In this document: piece by piece, positions 46,400-57,880 of the stretch
Position numbering within the stretch: the stretch's first letter is position 1
Layout: each line of letters starts with the position of its first letter
Assembly (NCBI GenBank): GCA_027563935.2
Contig: CM050451.1
Coordinates: 105,923,565 to 105,987,564 of the forward strand
Direction of reading: 5' to 3'
Origin: Costus lasius
Lineage: Eukaryota; Streptophyta; Magnoliopsida; Zingiberales; Costaceae
Length of the DNA: 64,000 nucleotides
The notes under the pieces: generated by a model
Seen by the model: the letters and a program-made list of their open reading frames with translations, nothing else
What the model was told of the DNA's origin: nothing
The model's database searches: none
Made by a program: the position numbers and the translations under genes

Positions 46400-47556
46400 A
46401 TGGCACCCAAGAAAAACTCTCGTTTCGGTTGGATGGCTGGATTAGCCCGTGAGGCATTAAGTGCACCACTCAGTTTGATGCGGAGGGCATCAGGTTCTGG
46501 TGAGGAGAGAAGGGAAGAACCTTCTGTCGCTGCCGCTCCACGTGCTGTATATGACGACGATGTTAGTGAGGTTGGAAGCAGGTGACATACTCCAGGCCTC
46601 CGGTCCAAGAGCTACCACGGCGTAGAGAGCGTGAAACTCCCTCGACTGCAGCGTTGGAGTTAGCGTCTCGCTTTACCACCATGGGGGAGCAACGGTTCGC
46701 AGTGTTTTCAAGGAAACCGGATCTGTGGGAAGCTACAAACTGGTTGGAAAGTGTGACCGACACACTGAATTTATTGGGGTGCCCTAATGATCAACGGGTA
46801 AAGTTAGCGGTATACTTCTTCAAGGGTGATGCAAAGGCATGGTTCGCGGGGCTTGAGCAGACTATTGGAGCAGCACGCTTTGATTGGGACATTTTCTGTG
46901 GGGCCTTCCATATCAAGTATTTTCCTAGGACTTTTCGGGAGATGCTGCGTCAAGAGTATGTAAATTTGGAGCCAAATGGGCGGTCTGTTGATGAATACTT
47001 AGCGGACTTCCAGCGATTGTCGGCAATGTTTCCTACTGTGACTCCTACAGTTGAGGATAAGTCGGAACAATTTATTCATGGACTGGACCCTGAAATTTCA
47101 CGAGAGACCAACTCAGCTCCTCTTGAGGACTTTTCAGCTGTGGTCGCTATGGCGCGCCGATCTGAGCAGCGTGAAAAGGCTATTGAACAGAAGCAGCGCA
47201 CGGGCAAGGCACCCGCCTCGAGCCACTCTAAGGATTCTGGGTTTTCTGCGAGCCGGAGTCCACTTATGCAGCGATCTGGCTCTCGCTCTATCCAGCCGGG
47301 TCGGAAATCATAGGCCCCAAGGTCCATGTCTACTCGTTCTTTCCAGTCGCCTCCGCCGAGTGTTGGGTCTTCTCCAGACACGAGGGCATGCTACGCATGT
47401 GGCGAAGTTGGACACATCTCTCGGGATTGTCCCCTTCAGTTCGTCGAATGCCATTACTGCCACGAGATGGGACATTATAAAAGTAACTGCCGGGATTGTC
47501 CCCAGCATGCTCCGAGTACCCAGAGGTCTGCACCTGCTCGACATGGACAGTCTTGA
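46400..47556 (+). pseudogene. Chromovirus Gag remnant with two zinc knuckles
   Basis: The ATG at 46400 opens a frame reading MAPKKNSRFGWMAGLAREAL. A frameshift near 46580 moves the rest to the next frame, where the Gag capsid core (WLESVTDTLNLLGCP, VYFFKGDAKAWF, YFPRTFREMLRQEY) is readable. A TAG at 47311-47313 interrupts. Two CCHC knuckles follow (CYACGEVGHISRDC and CHYCHEMGHYKSNC, about 47390-47490). A second stop is at 47554-47556. Gag would form the particle and bind the RNA; this copy is interrupted. Confidence 0.92.
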
Positions 47557-50541
47557 CCTCCTCGTCGCGGTCACACTGCACCGACTCATCAGGGCAGACC
47601 GCATCAGACCCCCACGACTGGCCAGGCCTATGCTCTAACTGAACAGTATGCGCAGCGCGAGACAGGCAACGTCATGAGAGGTATCATATCAGTATTTGAT
47701 ATGTCTGCCTACTTACTGATAGGTACGGGTAGCTCTCATTCTTTTATTTCATATGCATTTGTGAGAAAGCTAGGACTATAGCCTACTTTATCTGCTCGTG
47801 ATATGACTATTTTCGTACCCTCTGGTGGTACGCTACGATCATACTTAGAGGTGCAGCAGTGCCCTCTGAGTTTCAACGGATTAATTTTATACTCGGATCT
47901 GATGTTACTGGAGTTCTCAGATTTCGAGATTATTTTGGGTATGAACTGGCTTCATTATAACCGTGTAATCGTAGATTGCGATGACTGCACGGTGGTATTC
48001 AAAAGTCATGGTTATCAGACGTATACATTCACTAGAGTATCTAGTCAGATTGCTCCTATAATTTCTGCTATGCAAGCCAAGAGGTTACTTAGCAGTGGAT
48101 GTCATGGTTTTCTATTGTCTATTGTTGATACGGGGGATCAGATCCCGATTCCAATCGCCCGTGTGCCGGTTGTCAGGAAATTTCTTGATGTATTTCCTGA
48201 GAACTTACCTGGATTGCCACGAAGCAGAACTGTGGACTTTACTATTGACCTCGAGCCTGGTACGGCGCCTATTTCCAAAGCACTGTATCGGATGGTGCCA
48301 CGTGAACTTGAGGAGTTGAAAGTGCAATTACAAGAGCTACTGGATAAGGGCTTTATCAGACCCAGTGCATCTCCTTGGGGTGCTCCTGTCCTGTTCGTAA
48401 AGAAGAAGGATGGTTCATTTCGACTGTATATGGATTACAGACAGTTAAATGCGGTTACAGTCAAGAATAACTATCCCTTACCACGGATCGATGATTTATT
48501 TGATCAGTTGAAGGGTACTTCTGTGTATTCGAAGATTGATTTGAGGTCTGGATATCACCAGTTGAGGATCCGTGGAGAAGACGTGCCGAAAACTGCTTTT
48601 CGGACACGTTACGGGCATTATGAGTTTCTTGTCATGCCCTTTGGTCTGACAAATGCTCCGGCAGCTTTCATGGATATGATGAACCTGGTCTTCATCGATT
48701 ATTTGGACCGGTTCGTGGTAGTTTTTATTGATGATATATTGATCTATTCTCGGAGCAGGGCTGAGCACAAGAGACATCTTCGGCTTGTGCTGGAGACTCT
48801 TAGAAGAGAACAGCTGTATGCTAAGTACAGCAAGTGTGCCTTCTGGTTGAGTGAAGTTACCTTCTTAGGGCATATAATTTCTAGTGAAGCTGTTGTAGTT
48901 GATCATGAAAAGATTAAGGCAATTGTGGAATGGGAAAGTCCGAAGACCGTAGCATAGGTTCGGAGTTTCCTAGGGTTGGCAGGGTATTATAGGAAATTTG
49001 TCGAGGGATTTTCTAAAATTGCGGGTCCACTTACAAATTTGACAAAGAAAGAGGTTAAATTCTTTTGGGATGAGAATTGTGAATATAGTTTTATGGAGTT
49101 AAAACAAAGACTGGTCAGTGCCCCTATCTCAGTGCTTCCGACTGGTAACGAGGGGTATACAGAATACACTGATGCATCTTTCCAAGGCTTAGGTGTTGTA
49201 TTGATGCAGTATGGTAAAGTTAAGCGTATGCCTCCCGTCAACTTAAAGAGCATGAGAAGAACTACCCGGTACATGATTTGGAATTAGCTACGGTGGTATT
49301 CGCCCTCAAGATTTGGCGACATTACTTATACGGCGTTACATTTGAGATTTTTACAGATCACCAAAGTTTAAAATATTTATTCTCGCAGAAGGAGTTGAAC
49401 ATGAGACGACGTAGATGAGTGGAATTTCTGAAGGACTATGATTGTACAATAAATTATCACCCGGGTAAAGTCAATGTTGTCGCAAACACCCTAAGTAGGA
49501 AGAATGCAGGGGTGTTAGCACACTTGCGAATAACACCGACTGAATTAGCACAACAGATGGCAGATTTATGTGTTGAGATTGTGTGCCCCACTGAGCATGG
49601 TTGTTTGGCCGTGATGATGGCACAGTCCCCTATGGTGCAGAAGATTATTGAGGCGCAACCAAATGATTGGTACATGCAGTCTATCATCACAAAGGGCAAG
49701 AGAGAAGAATTTACCCAGGATGGTCAAGGAGTAATAAGGTGCTGGAATAGGTTAAGTGTACCCGAGGTAGTTAAGGAAGAATTACTGGCAGAAGCTCATA
49801 AGTCGAGATTCGCGGTACATCCTGGTGCTACGAAAATGTATAATGACATTCGAAAGTCTTATTGGTGGGAAGGCATGAAAAGAGATGTGGCAGAGTATGT
49901 CGGGCGATGTCTGGTATGCCAACAAGTGAAAATTGAGCATAAGAAAACCTTCTGGGCTTTTACAGAGTATTCCTATTCCGAAGTGGAAGTGGGAACACAT
50001 TACCATGGACTTCGTGACGGATCTTCCAAGGTCGCGTACAAGCCATGACTCGGTTTGGGTGATCGTTGACCGCTTGACCAAGTCAGCACACTTCTTGCCT
50101 ATCAGAAAGACTTACTCTATGGACAAGCTGGCAAGGCTGTATTGTCAGGAGATTGTACGGCTACATGGGGTTCCGGTCGGTATTATTTCTGACAGAGACT
50201 CACGGTTCACGTCTAGGTTTTGGGGCAGTTTGCAGAAGGATTTGGGAACTGAACTGCGGTTTAGTACGGCTTATCACCCGCAGACTGACGGATAGTCTGA
50301 GAGGACCATTCAGACCTTAGAGGACATGCTTCGAGCCATCACTTTGGACTTCACGGATGGTTGGGAGTGTCATCTACACTTAGTGGAATTCGCTTATAAC
50401 AATAGTTATCATTCAGCGATCCATATGGCACCTTTCGAGGCCTTGTACGGTAGAAAGTGCAGATCTCCGGTATTATGGGACGAAGCAGGTGAAAGCCGTG
50501 TGTTGGGACTGGCTATGCTTGAACTTGATGTCGAGAGAGTT
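47557..50541 (+). pseudogene. Chromovirus Pol remnant: protease, reverse transcriptase, RNase H, integrase
   Basis: The protease active site reads LIGTGSSHSFIS (GGT at 47722-47724), where the family has aspartate instead of the first glycine, so the catalytic residue is lost. Reverse transcriptase (47803-48954) is open for over 380 codons with [41 protein letters not shown] and the [10 protein letters not shown] catalytic motif. A TAG at 48955-48957 precedes the connection domain FLGLAGYYRKFVEGF. RNase H begins with YTDASFQGLG and is broken by a frameshift near 49280. The integrase has its zinc-binding domain (HKSRFAVHPG...CLVCQQVK) and core ([23 protein letters not shown]), with a TAG at 50293-50295 just before SERTIQ. 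The frame is cut at 50541 by a solo LTR. Confidence 0.92.
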
Positions 50542-52013
50542 TGATGTGTTGCATTTATATAGTGTTTTTGCCTATGTTTTAGATCATATTTTGGGCTTAT
50601 TTGTATGATTTTGTGCTATTTTTGATGTTTTTACTTTACTTTGCACAGAATCTTCACTTTTCTTAGTTTTATTGAAAATGTAGGTAAAAAGGCACAAAAA
50701 TGGTAGATTTTGTGAGTTTTGAAGCCATAACACAATTCCCGAGGAAATCACGAGCTTATAAGTCAAATTTGGAGCGAAAACGGTGAAAGTCGAAGCATTC
50801 ATGGCCTTGGCCGTAACTGCAGATTCAGCCGTGAACGCGACAACGAGCGGAGAAGAAAAAAATGACTAAGTGTTAGAGTGATCAGAGACTTTCACGGGTG
50901 AAGCCGTAATTCCATCACGGACCGTGAAACTCTCTATAACCGAAGGGCATTGAGCACAGAAACATTCACGGCCTCAACCATAAATGCATCACGGGCCGTA
51001 AAAACTTTCGCCCGGCGAGTCTTTCGCTCGTTTCTCATTTGATTCAAACCGGATTTGAGCCAAACTTCGCAGAACCGTTCCTTGATGAGTTCTAAACCGG
51101 TCCAACTATAAAAGATCAAATTTTGATCAGGTTTAAAGACTTTTTCGGACGAAGACAAGCGGCGGCAGCGACAGGGGCGACAACTTGATTTCCAACAAGA
51201 TTTCCGGTGAGATTTTCACCAAAAGAGACGATTGAGCGACCAATCCTCATCTACGGATCAAGGAAAAGGTGATTCTATAGTTTATTTAGTGATTTCTTAC
51301 GTTTTTACATGAATTCTTACTCGTTCATCACAAACATCATGTATTTCTTTATCATCATGAGTGAGTAGATACTTTTGTCGGGATGATTTGGTGTAGCCCA
51401 TTGACTTTTATGAGTTAATCCATATTTTTACTATTTTCATAGATCTATCTTCATGATTTAGTTGAAATTGTACTTAATTCGTAATTTATCCTGGCCAAGT
51501 AAGTTTACGTTTTAGGCGTTGCGAGAAGGACCGGGAGGTGAATCGCAACGCCCGATCTATTTCAATTAGACCTACGAATTCAATCACGGGAGTAGTTTGA
51601 ATTCGTCTAAAGGGTTTAACCGACTCTTCACAGAGCTTAAGGGGTTTAATTAGATTAACTATCACGAGAGTAGGGAGTTAATTTAGTTAAATACCGTACT
51701 ACGCTCCGGGAGGAGGTAGTATGCACCATAGGAAGAGTTCCTTGCATGATAGATGATTCCTGTGAAATAGTTATTCTTTTTAACTACTCATAACTGTCTT
51801 TGTGGCAAACCCATGAAATCCTGATTCTTTAGAAATCAAGACCTCTTTAAAACTGCCTCTAAGTTTGTTAGTCCGTAGAAGTTTAAAACAATCTACTGAA
51901 TTAGTCTGCCTAGATTCAAACAAATCAAGAAGTTAGTGCTTAGCTACGTAGTCCTCGTGGGATATATAACTTTTATTACTTCGATAAAATCCGTGCACTT
52001 GCGGAGGCTATCA
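50542..52013 (+). mobile_element. Solo LTR, Athila/Tat-like family (copy S2), nested in chromovirus integrase
   Basis: The 1472-bp unit starts TGATGTGTTGC and ends ..GCGGAGGCTATCA, with a perfect GAGTT duplication (50537-50541 and 52014-52018). Excision of the unit and one GAGTT restores the pol reading (valine-glutamate-arginine-valine, then glutamine-isoleucine-isoleucine). It shares with its relatives the late block 'gcgagaagga ccgggaggtg aatcgcaac' and 'gtgcacttgcgg'. TATA box (tataaaa) is at 51107-51113. Confidence 0.9.
50797..51004 (+). repeat. Palindromic repeat array in U3 of solo LTR S2
   Basis: Three imperfect units (near 50797, 50889 and 50964) have the shape ttcacggcc...gccgtgaa, that is CACGG and CCGTG blocks facing each other with a roughly 20-bp loop. 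The array starts 255 bp into the LTR and ends about 100 bp before the TATA box. Confidence 0.75.
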
Positions 52014-52018
52014 GAGTT

Positions 52019-52479
52019 CAGATTATTAGACGGAGAGTATTAGCTGCCCAAAGCCGACAAAAGAGTTACGCAGACAAGAGACGGCGCCCACTTGAATTTG
52101 ATGACGGTGAGTCGGTGACCACGTGTTCCTTCAGATTTCTCCGAAGAAGGGTACGACTAGATTCGGGTATGCTGGTAAGTTAGCTCCGAGGTATATGGGT
52201 CCTTTCGAGATACTGGAGAGGGTTGGACCCGTTGCATACGGCTTAACACTTCCACCGATGTACTCTTATATCCATCCAGTCTTCCAAGAAGATGCCACGT
52301 ATGCCGAGATGCCTGTAGAGATCTTAGACCGTAAAGAACACCAATTAAGGAACAAAGTAGTCAGCCTAATTCAAGTCAATTGGAGACATCACTCCGAGAG
52401 TGAAGCTACTTCGGAGCGCGAGGACGAATTTATGAAGAGACATCCAGATCTGTTTCTGGAGATGGAGTTAGATGAGTGA
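52019..52479 (+). pseudogene. Chromovirus Pol C-terminal remnant with chromodomain
   Basis: After the nested LTR the integrase C-terminal part resumes (RRRVLAAQSRQKSYADKRRR). A frameshift lies near 52115. The frame from 52123 then reads the GPFEILERVGPVAYGLTLPP block and a C-terminal chromodomain-like segment (ILDRKEHQLRNKVVSLIQV, then WRHHSESEATSEREDEF). In living chromoviruses this segment guides integration to particular chromatin. It ends with TGA at 52477-52479, about 107 bp before the 3' LTR. Confidence 0.88.
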
Positions 52480-53953
52480 TTTATGTACGAGTGACTGTCG
52501 TATTACTACTTTTGTAATTCTGTTTAAGTACCGTTAATGAATTTGTTTTGAATTTGGGGACCAAATTCTTTGAAGGTGGATATAATGTTACGCCCGTGAT
52601 GCAAACGGACAAACGGGGTTAGATTTTAAAATAGAATAGTATTAAGTTACTGTGGTGATTTGATAGATGGGACTGGGCACAGAGCACGGTGGTCAAGCTC
52701 ATGACTTTGCCCACCACTCGTTGTCGCGCGTGCCCCTTATTTCTCTATTTCCTCCCCCCGCCTTCACGTCTCCTTCACCGAACGAAAGAAACTGTTGTTT
52801 CTTCCTTCGATTTCGTCCCTTCCCCTCGCACGCCTCCACCCTTGTCCAACGACTGCTCCAGCGAGTTTCTCTACCGACGACGACGCGGCCCTGGTCCAGC
52901 GAACTGGTCGGCAACTCCTTTGCTTCCCAGCGTATGATTTCTACTCGGTGACGAGCACTTCCGACGTGTGCGTCGCTCCCATCGTCGGCAAACCTTCCTC
53001 CTTACGCCAGCGAGCTCTCGTCCCTCTTCCTCTGGCCTCGGCGGACATTTCCGTCACCTCCCGAAGCTTTTCTGGCGTCTTCATCTCCGGCGCCGGTGAG
53101 TTGCACGAGCGGCGCCGCTAACTTCGAACGTAGATCTCCGGCGATCCCGACCTCCTTTCGCGGAACGAGCTGTACGGCCGAACTCCTCTCGGCGTCGGCT
53201 TCATTCTGACTATCGGGAAGTTCTGATCCGCCACCGGAAAGTACTGTTTCGGTGACACTGTAGCGGCAGCGCTACTGGTCCGGCGAACCTCGTTTTTTAT
53301 GTCGACGACTTGAGTTACGCGTTCTGGTTGGTTCTTGCGTATTCCGACGTTAGGAGGTGTTATACGTTCGCACGTGGCTGCGAACTAGGTTAGTACCCCG
53401 ACCTGACTCCGTACACGCATTTATGCGAATACATGTGTAAATAGAAATCGGACATACCTGACTGAGAAACTTGATCAAAGAACCTGGATCTGGACATAAT
53501 TGATTAATGACGGATTAACATGATAATAAATGATTGTGATTAAAATGGATTAGAATGTAATACATGGACTTATACGTGATTTGCCCTGCTAGGAACTGTT
53601 GATTAATTACCTGCTTACCGGTTGGATCTGTGACACTGTTTATCTGCTGTTCGAGATAGGGATTCTACCTCCTTCCTTTGTTACGGTGTCAACCGCATGT
53701 TTAGTTAGCGGCACCTTCTTATTGTCGATTAATTCTGTTGATTACTACTCTATTTCCTTTCTGCTCTAGTCTTTAGCCGTTGACATAAACTGCCTGTATG
53801 ACACATGGTATGAGTATCGGTATTGCATGCTAGTCTGTAGAGATAGCTGGTATGAGTTATGTTATACGTATGCATGAGGGCTGAATGTCTAGCGATAGAC
53901 AGTTCAATGTACCTCGATGTAGTGCCAGTGATATTTCTGTTGAGACGCGGTGT

Positions 53954-55403
53954 TGATAGGTGTCAATTTTATAGGATTTAGAGTTTTGTTTCTACCATCA
54001 GTATAGGCTTAAGTTCTATTTTATGTCACATTTTGATATCTTTTCTTGTAAAGTATGAAATCTTCACTCTTTTTCGGATATTTATGAAATACAGGTCATT
54101 TATCTATATTTTCGTGAAGAATATTGAAGATTTAATGTTATGAAAAAATTTGTCATAATACGGCGAGGTTACACGCAAGATTTCAGCGTTTTTGGGGCTT
54201 TTTATGGAGAACACGGCCTGCCCGTGTCTAGAAGCACGCCTGTGCTTACCTTCCTGCACTTCACAGAGGCAAGCACGGCCTGGCCGTGCTTATTGGCACG
54301 GCCGTGCTTACATTCCTGCATTCTGCGAGCCAGACACGGCCAGGGTGTGTCTAGAAGCACGGCCGTGACAGCTTCCGCGCAGATCAACTTTTCGACGGTT
54401 TTTCGTCCGATTTGAGTGATTTCGAACTCGGAATTGGCTGAAATTTGGAGGGGAACTTCCTAACTGCCGAAGGAAGATATAGAATTATAAAATAGGATTT
54501 TTGGAGCGGTTTTTGGGGGTCGAACTTTGGAGAAAACGTGACTAGGGCGAAAATGGGCGATTTTGCTCATTCGAGGGCTCGATTCGACCAGATTCTTTGG
54601 GGCTTTCGAGAGAATACCAAAGATTCATCATCTCCTACCCTTGATTAGTAATTTCCCTTACTTTTGAGTATTATTTCTTGGGTTTTTGGGTGTAAAACAA
54701 TGTATGCTTTAGAGTAAACCCTAGTTCGGGACTCGGACGTAGCCCGTTGAACATTTCTGCACATGTAAAACATTATTATGAATCTCAGTGTTGTTTTTAG
54801 TAAATTTACTTATTTAAATGTGGTGTGCTTATTGCATATTTATGTTTTGGCCAAACATCGATATGTGTGAAGTGTTACGAGAAGAGCCGAGAGGTGAATC
54901 GTAACACTCGACTGCCCATTTAAACTTGTGACTTGGATTACAAGAATTGTTCAAAGTCACTCGAGGATTCACGATCATCATAGAGCCCATTGGGTCTTTC
55001 TTAAGTTAGTTTTGCTATGAGAGTAGGAAATTAGCTTAAGTAGGCACCGGATTGCGCTTCGAGAGAAGGTAATCCGTACCATAGGATGATCGCCTAAAGT
55101 TGTTTACTGTCGGATTGCACTTCGAGAGAAGGAGATCAGTTTTCTATTTTAATCTGATTTAATGTTTTACGTTTAATCCATTCAACGAGGTGAAACCTGA
55201 AGTCCTGAACATTTCTAAAACTGTATTTTCCCGATTAATCGTTTGTTCCTCGATTCGATAATTTAGTTTTAGAGTAATTTTTTTATTTTGAGTCTGAACC
55301 ATCTAGCTTTCAATGACACTAAAGGTCGGTACTTGACACCTGCTCCCTGTGGGAACGATATTATTTACTACTTCGATAGACCGTGCACTTGCGGAGCCTA
55401 TCA
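53954..55403 (+). mobile_element. Solo LTR, Athila/Tat-like family (copy S3), nested in the chromovirus 3' LTR
   Basis: The 1450-bp unit starts TGATAGGTGTCAATTTT and ends ..GCGGAGCCTATCA. Flanks are GGTGT (53949-53953) and AGTGT (55404-55408), a target duplication with one mismatch. The late part carries the family blocks (gcgagaag-like 'acgagaagagccgagaggtg', 'cctgtgggaacgat', 'gtgcacttgcgg'). A TATA-like motif (tataaaata) is at 54486-54494. Confidence 0.85.
54211..54368 (+). repeat. Palindromic repeat array in U3 of solo LTR S3
   Basis: About two and a half units of roughly 61 bp (near 54211, 54271 and 54332), each with acacggcc.g.ccgtgt or gcacggcc..ggccgtgc palindromes and a shared 'ttac.ttcctgca' spacer. 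The array starts 257 bp into the LTR and ends about 118 bp before the TATA-like motif. Confidence 0.85.
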
Positions 55404-56184
55404 AGTGTGATTGTCTCTATGATAGTGATTGACCGAGAGAGTCCGATGTTATGGGCTTGAGGTCTGTTATTAGCCCAGTGAGGGGTTGTACTGAGTGTAG
55501 GACGCTACACTAGCGGGCTGTCGACGGACAGTCGTCTCTACTGTTCGGGGATCCATCAGTAGGGACCACTCTAGTTTATATAGTTGCGGGTCTCGGACCA
55601 TTGCTGTATCAGCTCTCAGATTTCTCTGTGTATGATGACGTTATTTGATGCGTATTTTAGATTGATTATACGCTATACGGGACATATAGAGTTACAGTGA
55701 TACTTCTGGTAAACCCTTACATTCTGATCATACACCATATGATTTTGTGATATCCCTACTTAGCCTCCGGCTAACCACCTTTGATTTGCCTCCAGGTTCA
55801 GGCGCGGCTCCCTCTGGAGCAGATTAGATAGTTAGTTGTGACCACCAGTCTGGGTGGGTTTGTGTTGCGTCTTATCAGTGTATCAGTCATTGTGTTATAT
55901 TATGTTGTGTTAGACTTTATTGACCGCTGCGCCGGTCGAGTATCTGTTGGGTTTGTGGACCGCTGCACCGGTCCTGTTGTTGTTATTTCTGTTGACCGCT
56001 GTGCAGATCTTGTGTCAGTATTATTGTCTCTGAATATTTTATGACCGGGTCGGTCCTGTGTTATGTTACTTTATTTTAGTCTGTACCTCTCGATTGTCAG
56101 GATTAATTTGACAAATACAGTGTTGTGCGTCCCGAGGTCCGAGATTTTCGGCGTGGGCTCCGGGTGGATTTTTGGGGTGTAACA

Positions 56185-56654
56185 CTAGCCCATATGATGC
56201 AACAGCGTCCCAGCACATCTCCTCGGTGGGAGGGAAGTGGGCGGTGGACCATCGGCAGAGGTTCGGGTTGTATACAAGGCCCGTTAACGGGCAGGAGATG
56301 GTGTCAACGAACATGAAGAACAATACTGTTCGCGGAGGCGGAATGACCGCCCACGGGCGTTGCCTGCCCCACTGCATGCCATCGCTTGGAGACTAGACTA
56401 GCGTTACGAATGCTAGAGATAGGCAAGAGAGAGAACGTCTTCTCCAAGAGGTCGTCTGAGAGAACATCCAAGGAAACCGATGTATCCTCTTCTTCCTCCT
56501 TGCCATAGCTACTCTCTGAAGAAATGTGGAAGCGGCTACTCTCTGAAGACATGCGGGAAGAAGAGCGCCGCTCTGAGTAATGTGGGAAAAAGAGTTTGAG
56601 AGGGATAGTTTTTGTGTGAGAATCGCTTATGCTGACGGCGGAGGCCATTAGCAT
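56185..56654 (-). pseudogene. F-box/kelch-type gene, N-terminal part with the F-box
   Basis: On the minus strand, ATG at 56654 (or 56648) opens a serine-rich N-terminus followed by an F-box (SLDVLSDDLLEKTFSLLP, then IRNASLVSKRWHA). F-boxes bind SKP1 in SCF ubiquitin ligases. A frameshift near 56365 then moves the reading to another frame, where FMFVDTISCPLTGLVYNP and the conserved SYGLV block are found. SYGLV ends exactly at the retrotransposon junction and continues in frame at 46221 downward (CVMAGRDP). The frameshift adds to the evidence that the gene is dead. Frames that start upstream at 56690 use TTG. Confidence 0.85.
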
Positions 56655-56690
56655 GCTATTTAAAGAAGATTTAAGAGCACCAATCTCCAA

Positions 56691-57074
56691 TTAGTCTTGG
56701 TTTAAAATTTAAATGTTAAAATATGTGTGGCCAAATTAGAGAGAGAATAGGGAATGTGACTGATTTTGTTATTTTATTAATTAATTTGACGATGTAAATT
56801 TTAATTTTTTACGTATTTTTTGAAAAAATTGCATGATTTCATACGAATGGTATTTAAACGATTCATAGTATTTATACGAATTATAAGCATAGATGTAACA
56901 ATATTATATTTTGAATTTTGAAGTTTCTAAAACTAAAAATACAGACAAAATAGAATATTTATATCTAATTTCAAAATAATTTAATGCTGAGACATGCAAG
57001 ATTTGGGTTCCGCCTAGTGTGAGGCCCAAGCGTTGGGCCCAAGCCCAGGCCCAGGCCCAATCCACTAATTTAAG
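56691..57074. other. Upstream region of the broken F-box gene, AT-rich
   Basis: AT-rich sequence with no gene. At 57020-57062 a short stretch repeats 'gggcccaag/gcccaggcccaa' four times. It abuts a truncated LTR. Confidence 0.45.
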
Positions 57075-57880
57075 ATCGTCCCAAGGGAGCGAGGTGTAAA
57101 GTACCGACTTTAAGTATCATTGAAAGCTAGACAATTCCAATTCGAAATGAAAGAATTGCACTAAAACTAATTTATCGAATCAAGGAATCAATGACTAATC
57201 GGGAAAGTTATAGTTTTAGAAATGTTCGAAACTTCAGGGTTTTTGCCTCGTTGAATGCTTTAAATGTAAAACATTGAATCAAAACGAATTAGAAAATGGA
57301 TCTCCTTCTCACGAAGCACAATCCGACAGTAAATAACTTAAGGTGATTAATCCTATTGTAGAGAGAAGGTAATTCGGTGTCTACCTTAAGCTAATCTCCT
57401 ACTCTCGTAGCAAAACTAACTTAAGAAATACCCAATGGGCTCTATGACAATCGTAAATCCTCGAGTGACTTTAAACGACTCTCGTAATCCAAGTCACAAG
57501 TTTAAATGAGAAAGTTCGAGTGTTACGATTCACCTCTCAGTTCTTCTCGCAACACTTAACACATACAAAAGTTTGGCCAAAACAATTCTACGCAATAAGC
57601 ACAACTCATTTAAATAAGTTAATTTACTAAAAATAGCACTGAGATTCAATAAAAATATTTTACATGTGTAGAATTATTCAACGGGCTACGCCCGAGTCCC
57701 GAACTAGGGTTTACTCTAGAGCATATATCGTTTGACAAGGAAAACCCAAGAAAATATATTCAAAAATAAGGAAATTTACAATACAAGGGCAGGAGACGAC
57801 AGATCCTTGGTCTTCTCTCGATAGCCCCAAAGAATCTGGATCAAAACAAGCCCTGGAATGCAAAAATCGTCCTTCTTTCG
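57075..57880 (-). mobile_element. Truncated LTR fragment (copy S6), closest to S3
   Basis: On the minus strand this segment follows S3 from its 'gggcgattttgct' block through 'ccagattctttggggct', 'agtaaaccctagttcggga', 'gagaggtgaatcgtaacact' and 'cacctcgctccc'. It stops about 45 bp short of the LTR end at 57075, and its first third (U3 and TATA) is missing at 57880. Confidence 0.8.

Larger units (their letters stand above)
46222..56184 (+). mobile_element. Tekay/Del-like Ty3/gypsy chromovirus inserted in the F-box gene
   Basis: The element is flanked by a perfect CTAGC duplication (46217-46221 and 56185-56189). Protein remnants run Gag, protease, reverse transcriptase, RNase H, integrase, chromodomain, the order of Ty3/gypsy chromoviruses; the C-terminal chromodomain points to the Tekay/Del group. 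The primer site TGGTATCAGAGC (initiator methionine tRNA) is at 46242-46253. The 3' LTR is complete (52586-56184), but the 5' LTR is only 16 bp. Two solo LTRs of another family are nested at 50542-52013 and 53954-55403. Stops and frameshifts show the element is dead. Confidence 0.93.
52586..56184 (+). repeat. 3' LTR of the chromovirus, with nested solo LTR
   Basis: The LTR starts TGTTACGCCCGTGATGC and ends ..GGGGTGTAACA, followed by CTAGC. Without the nested unit (53954-55403) and its duplicated target it is about 2.14 kb, a usual Tekay LTR length. The part 52680-53350 is GC-rich with CT tracts, leader-like; several short frames there are not considered coding. Confidence 0.88.

Noticed and set aside
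52667..53121. Several frames of 70-110 codons in the chromovirus 3' LTR
   Set aside because: They overlap one another in a GC-rich LTR leader region; none has a domain.
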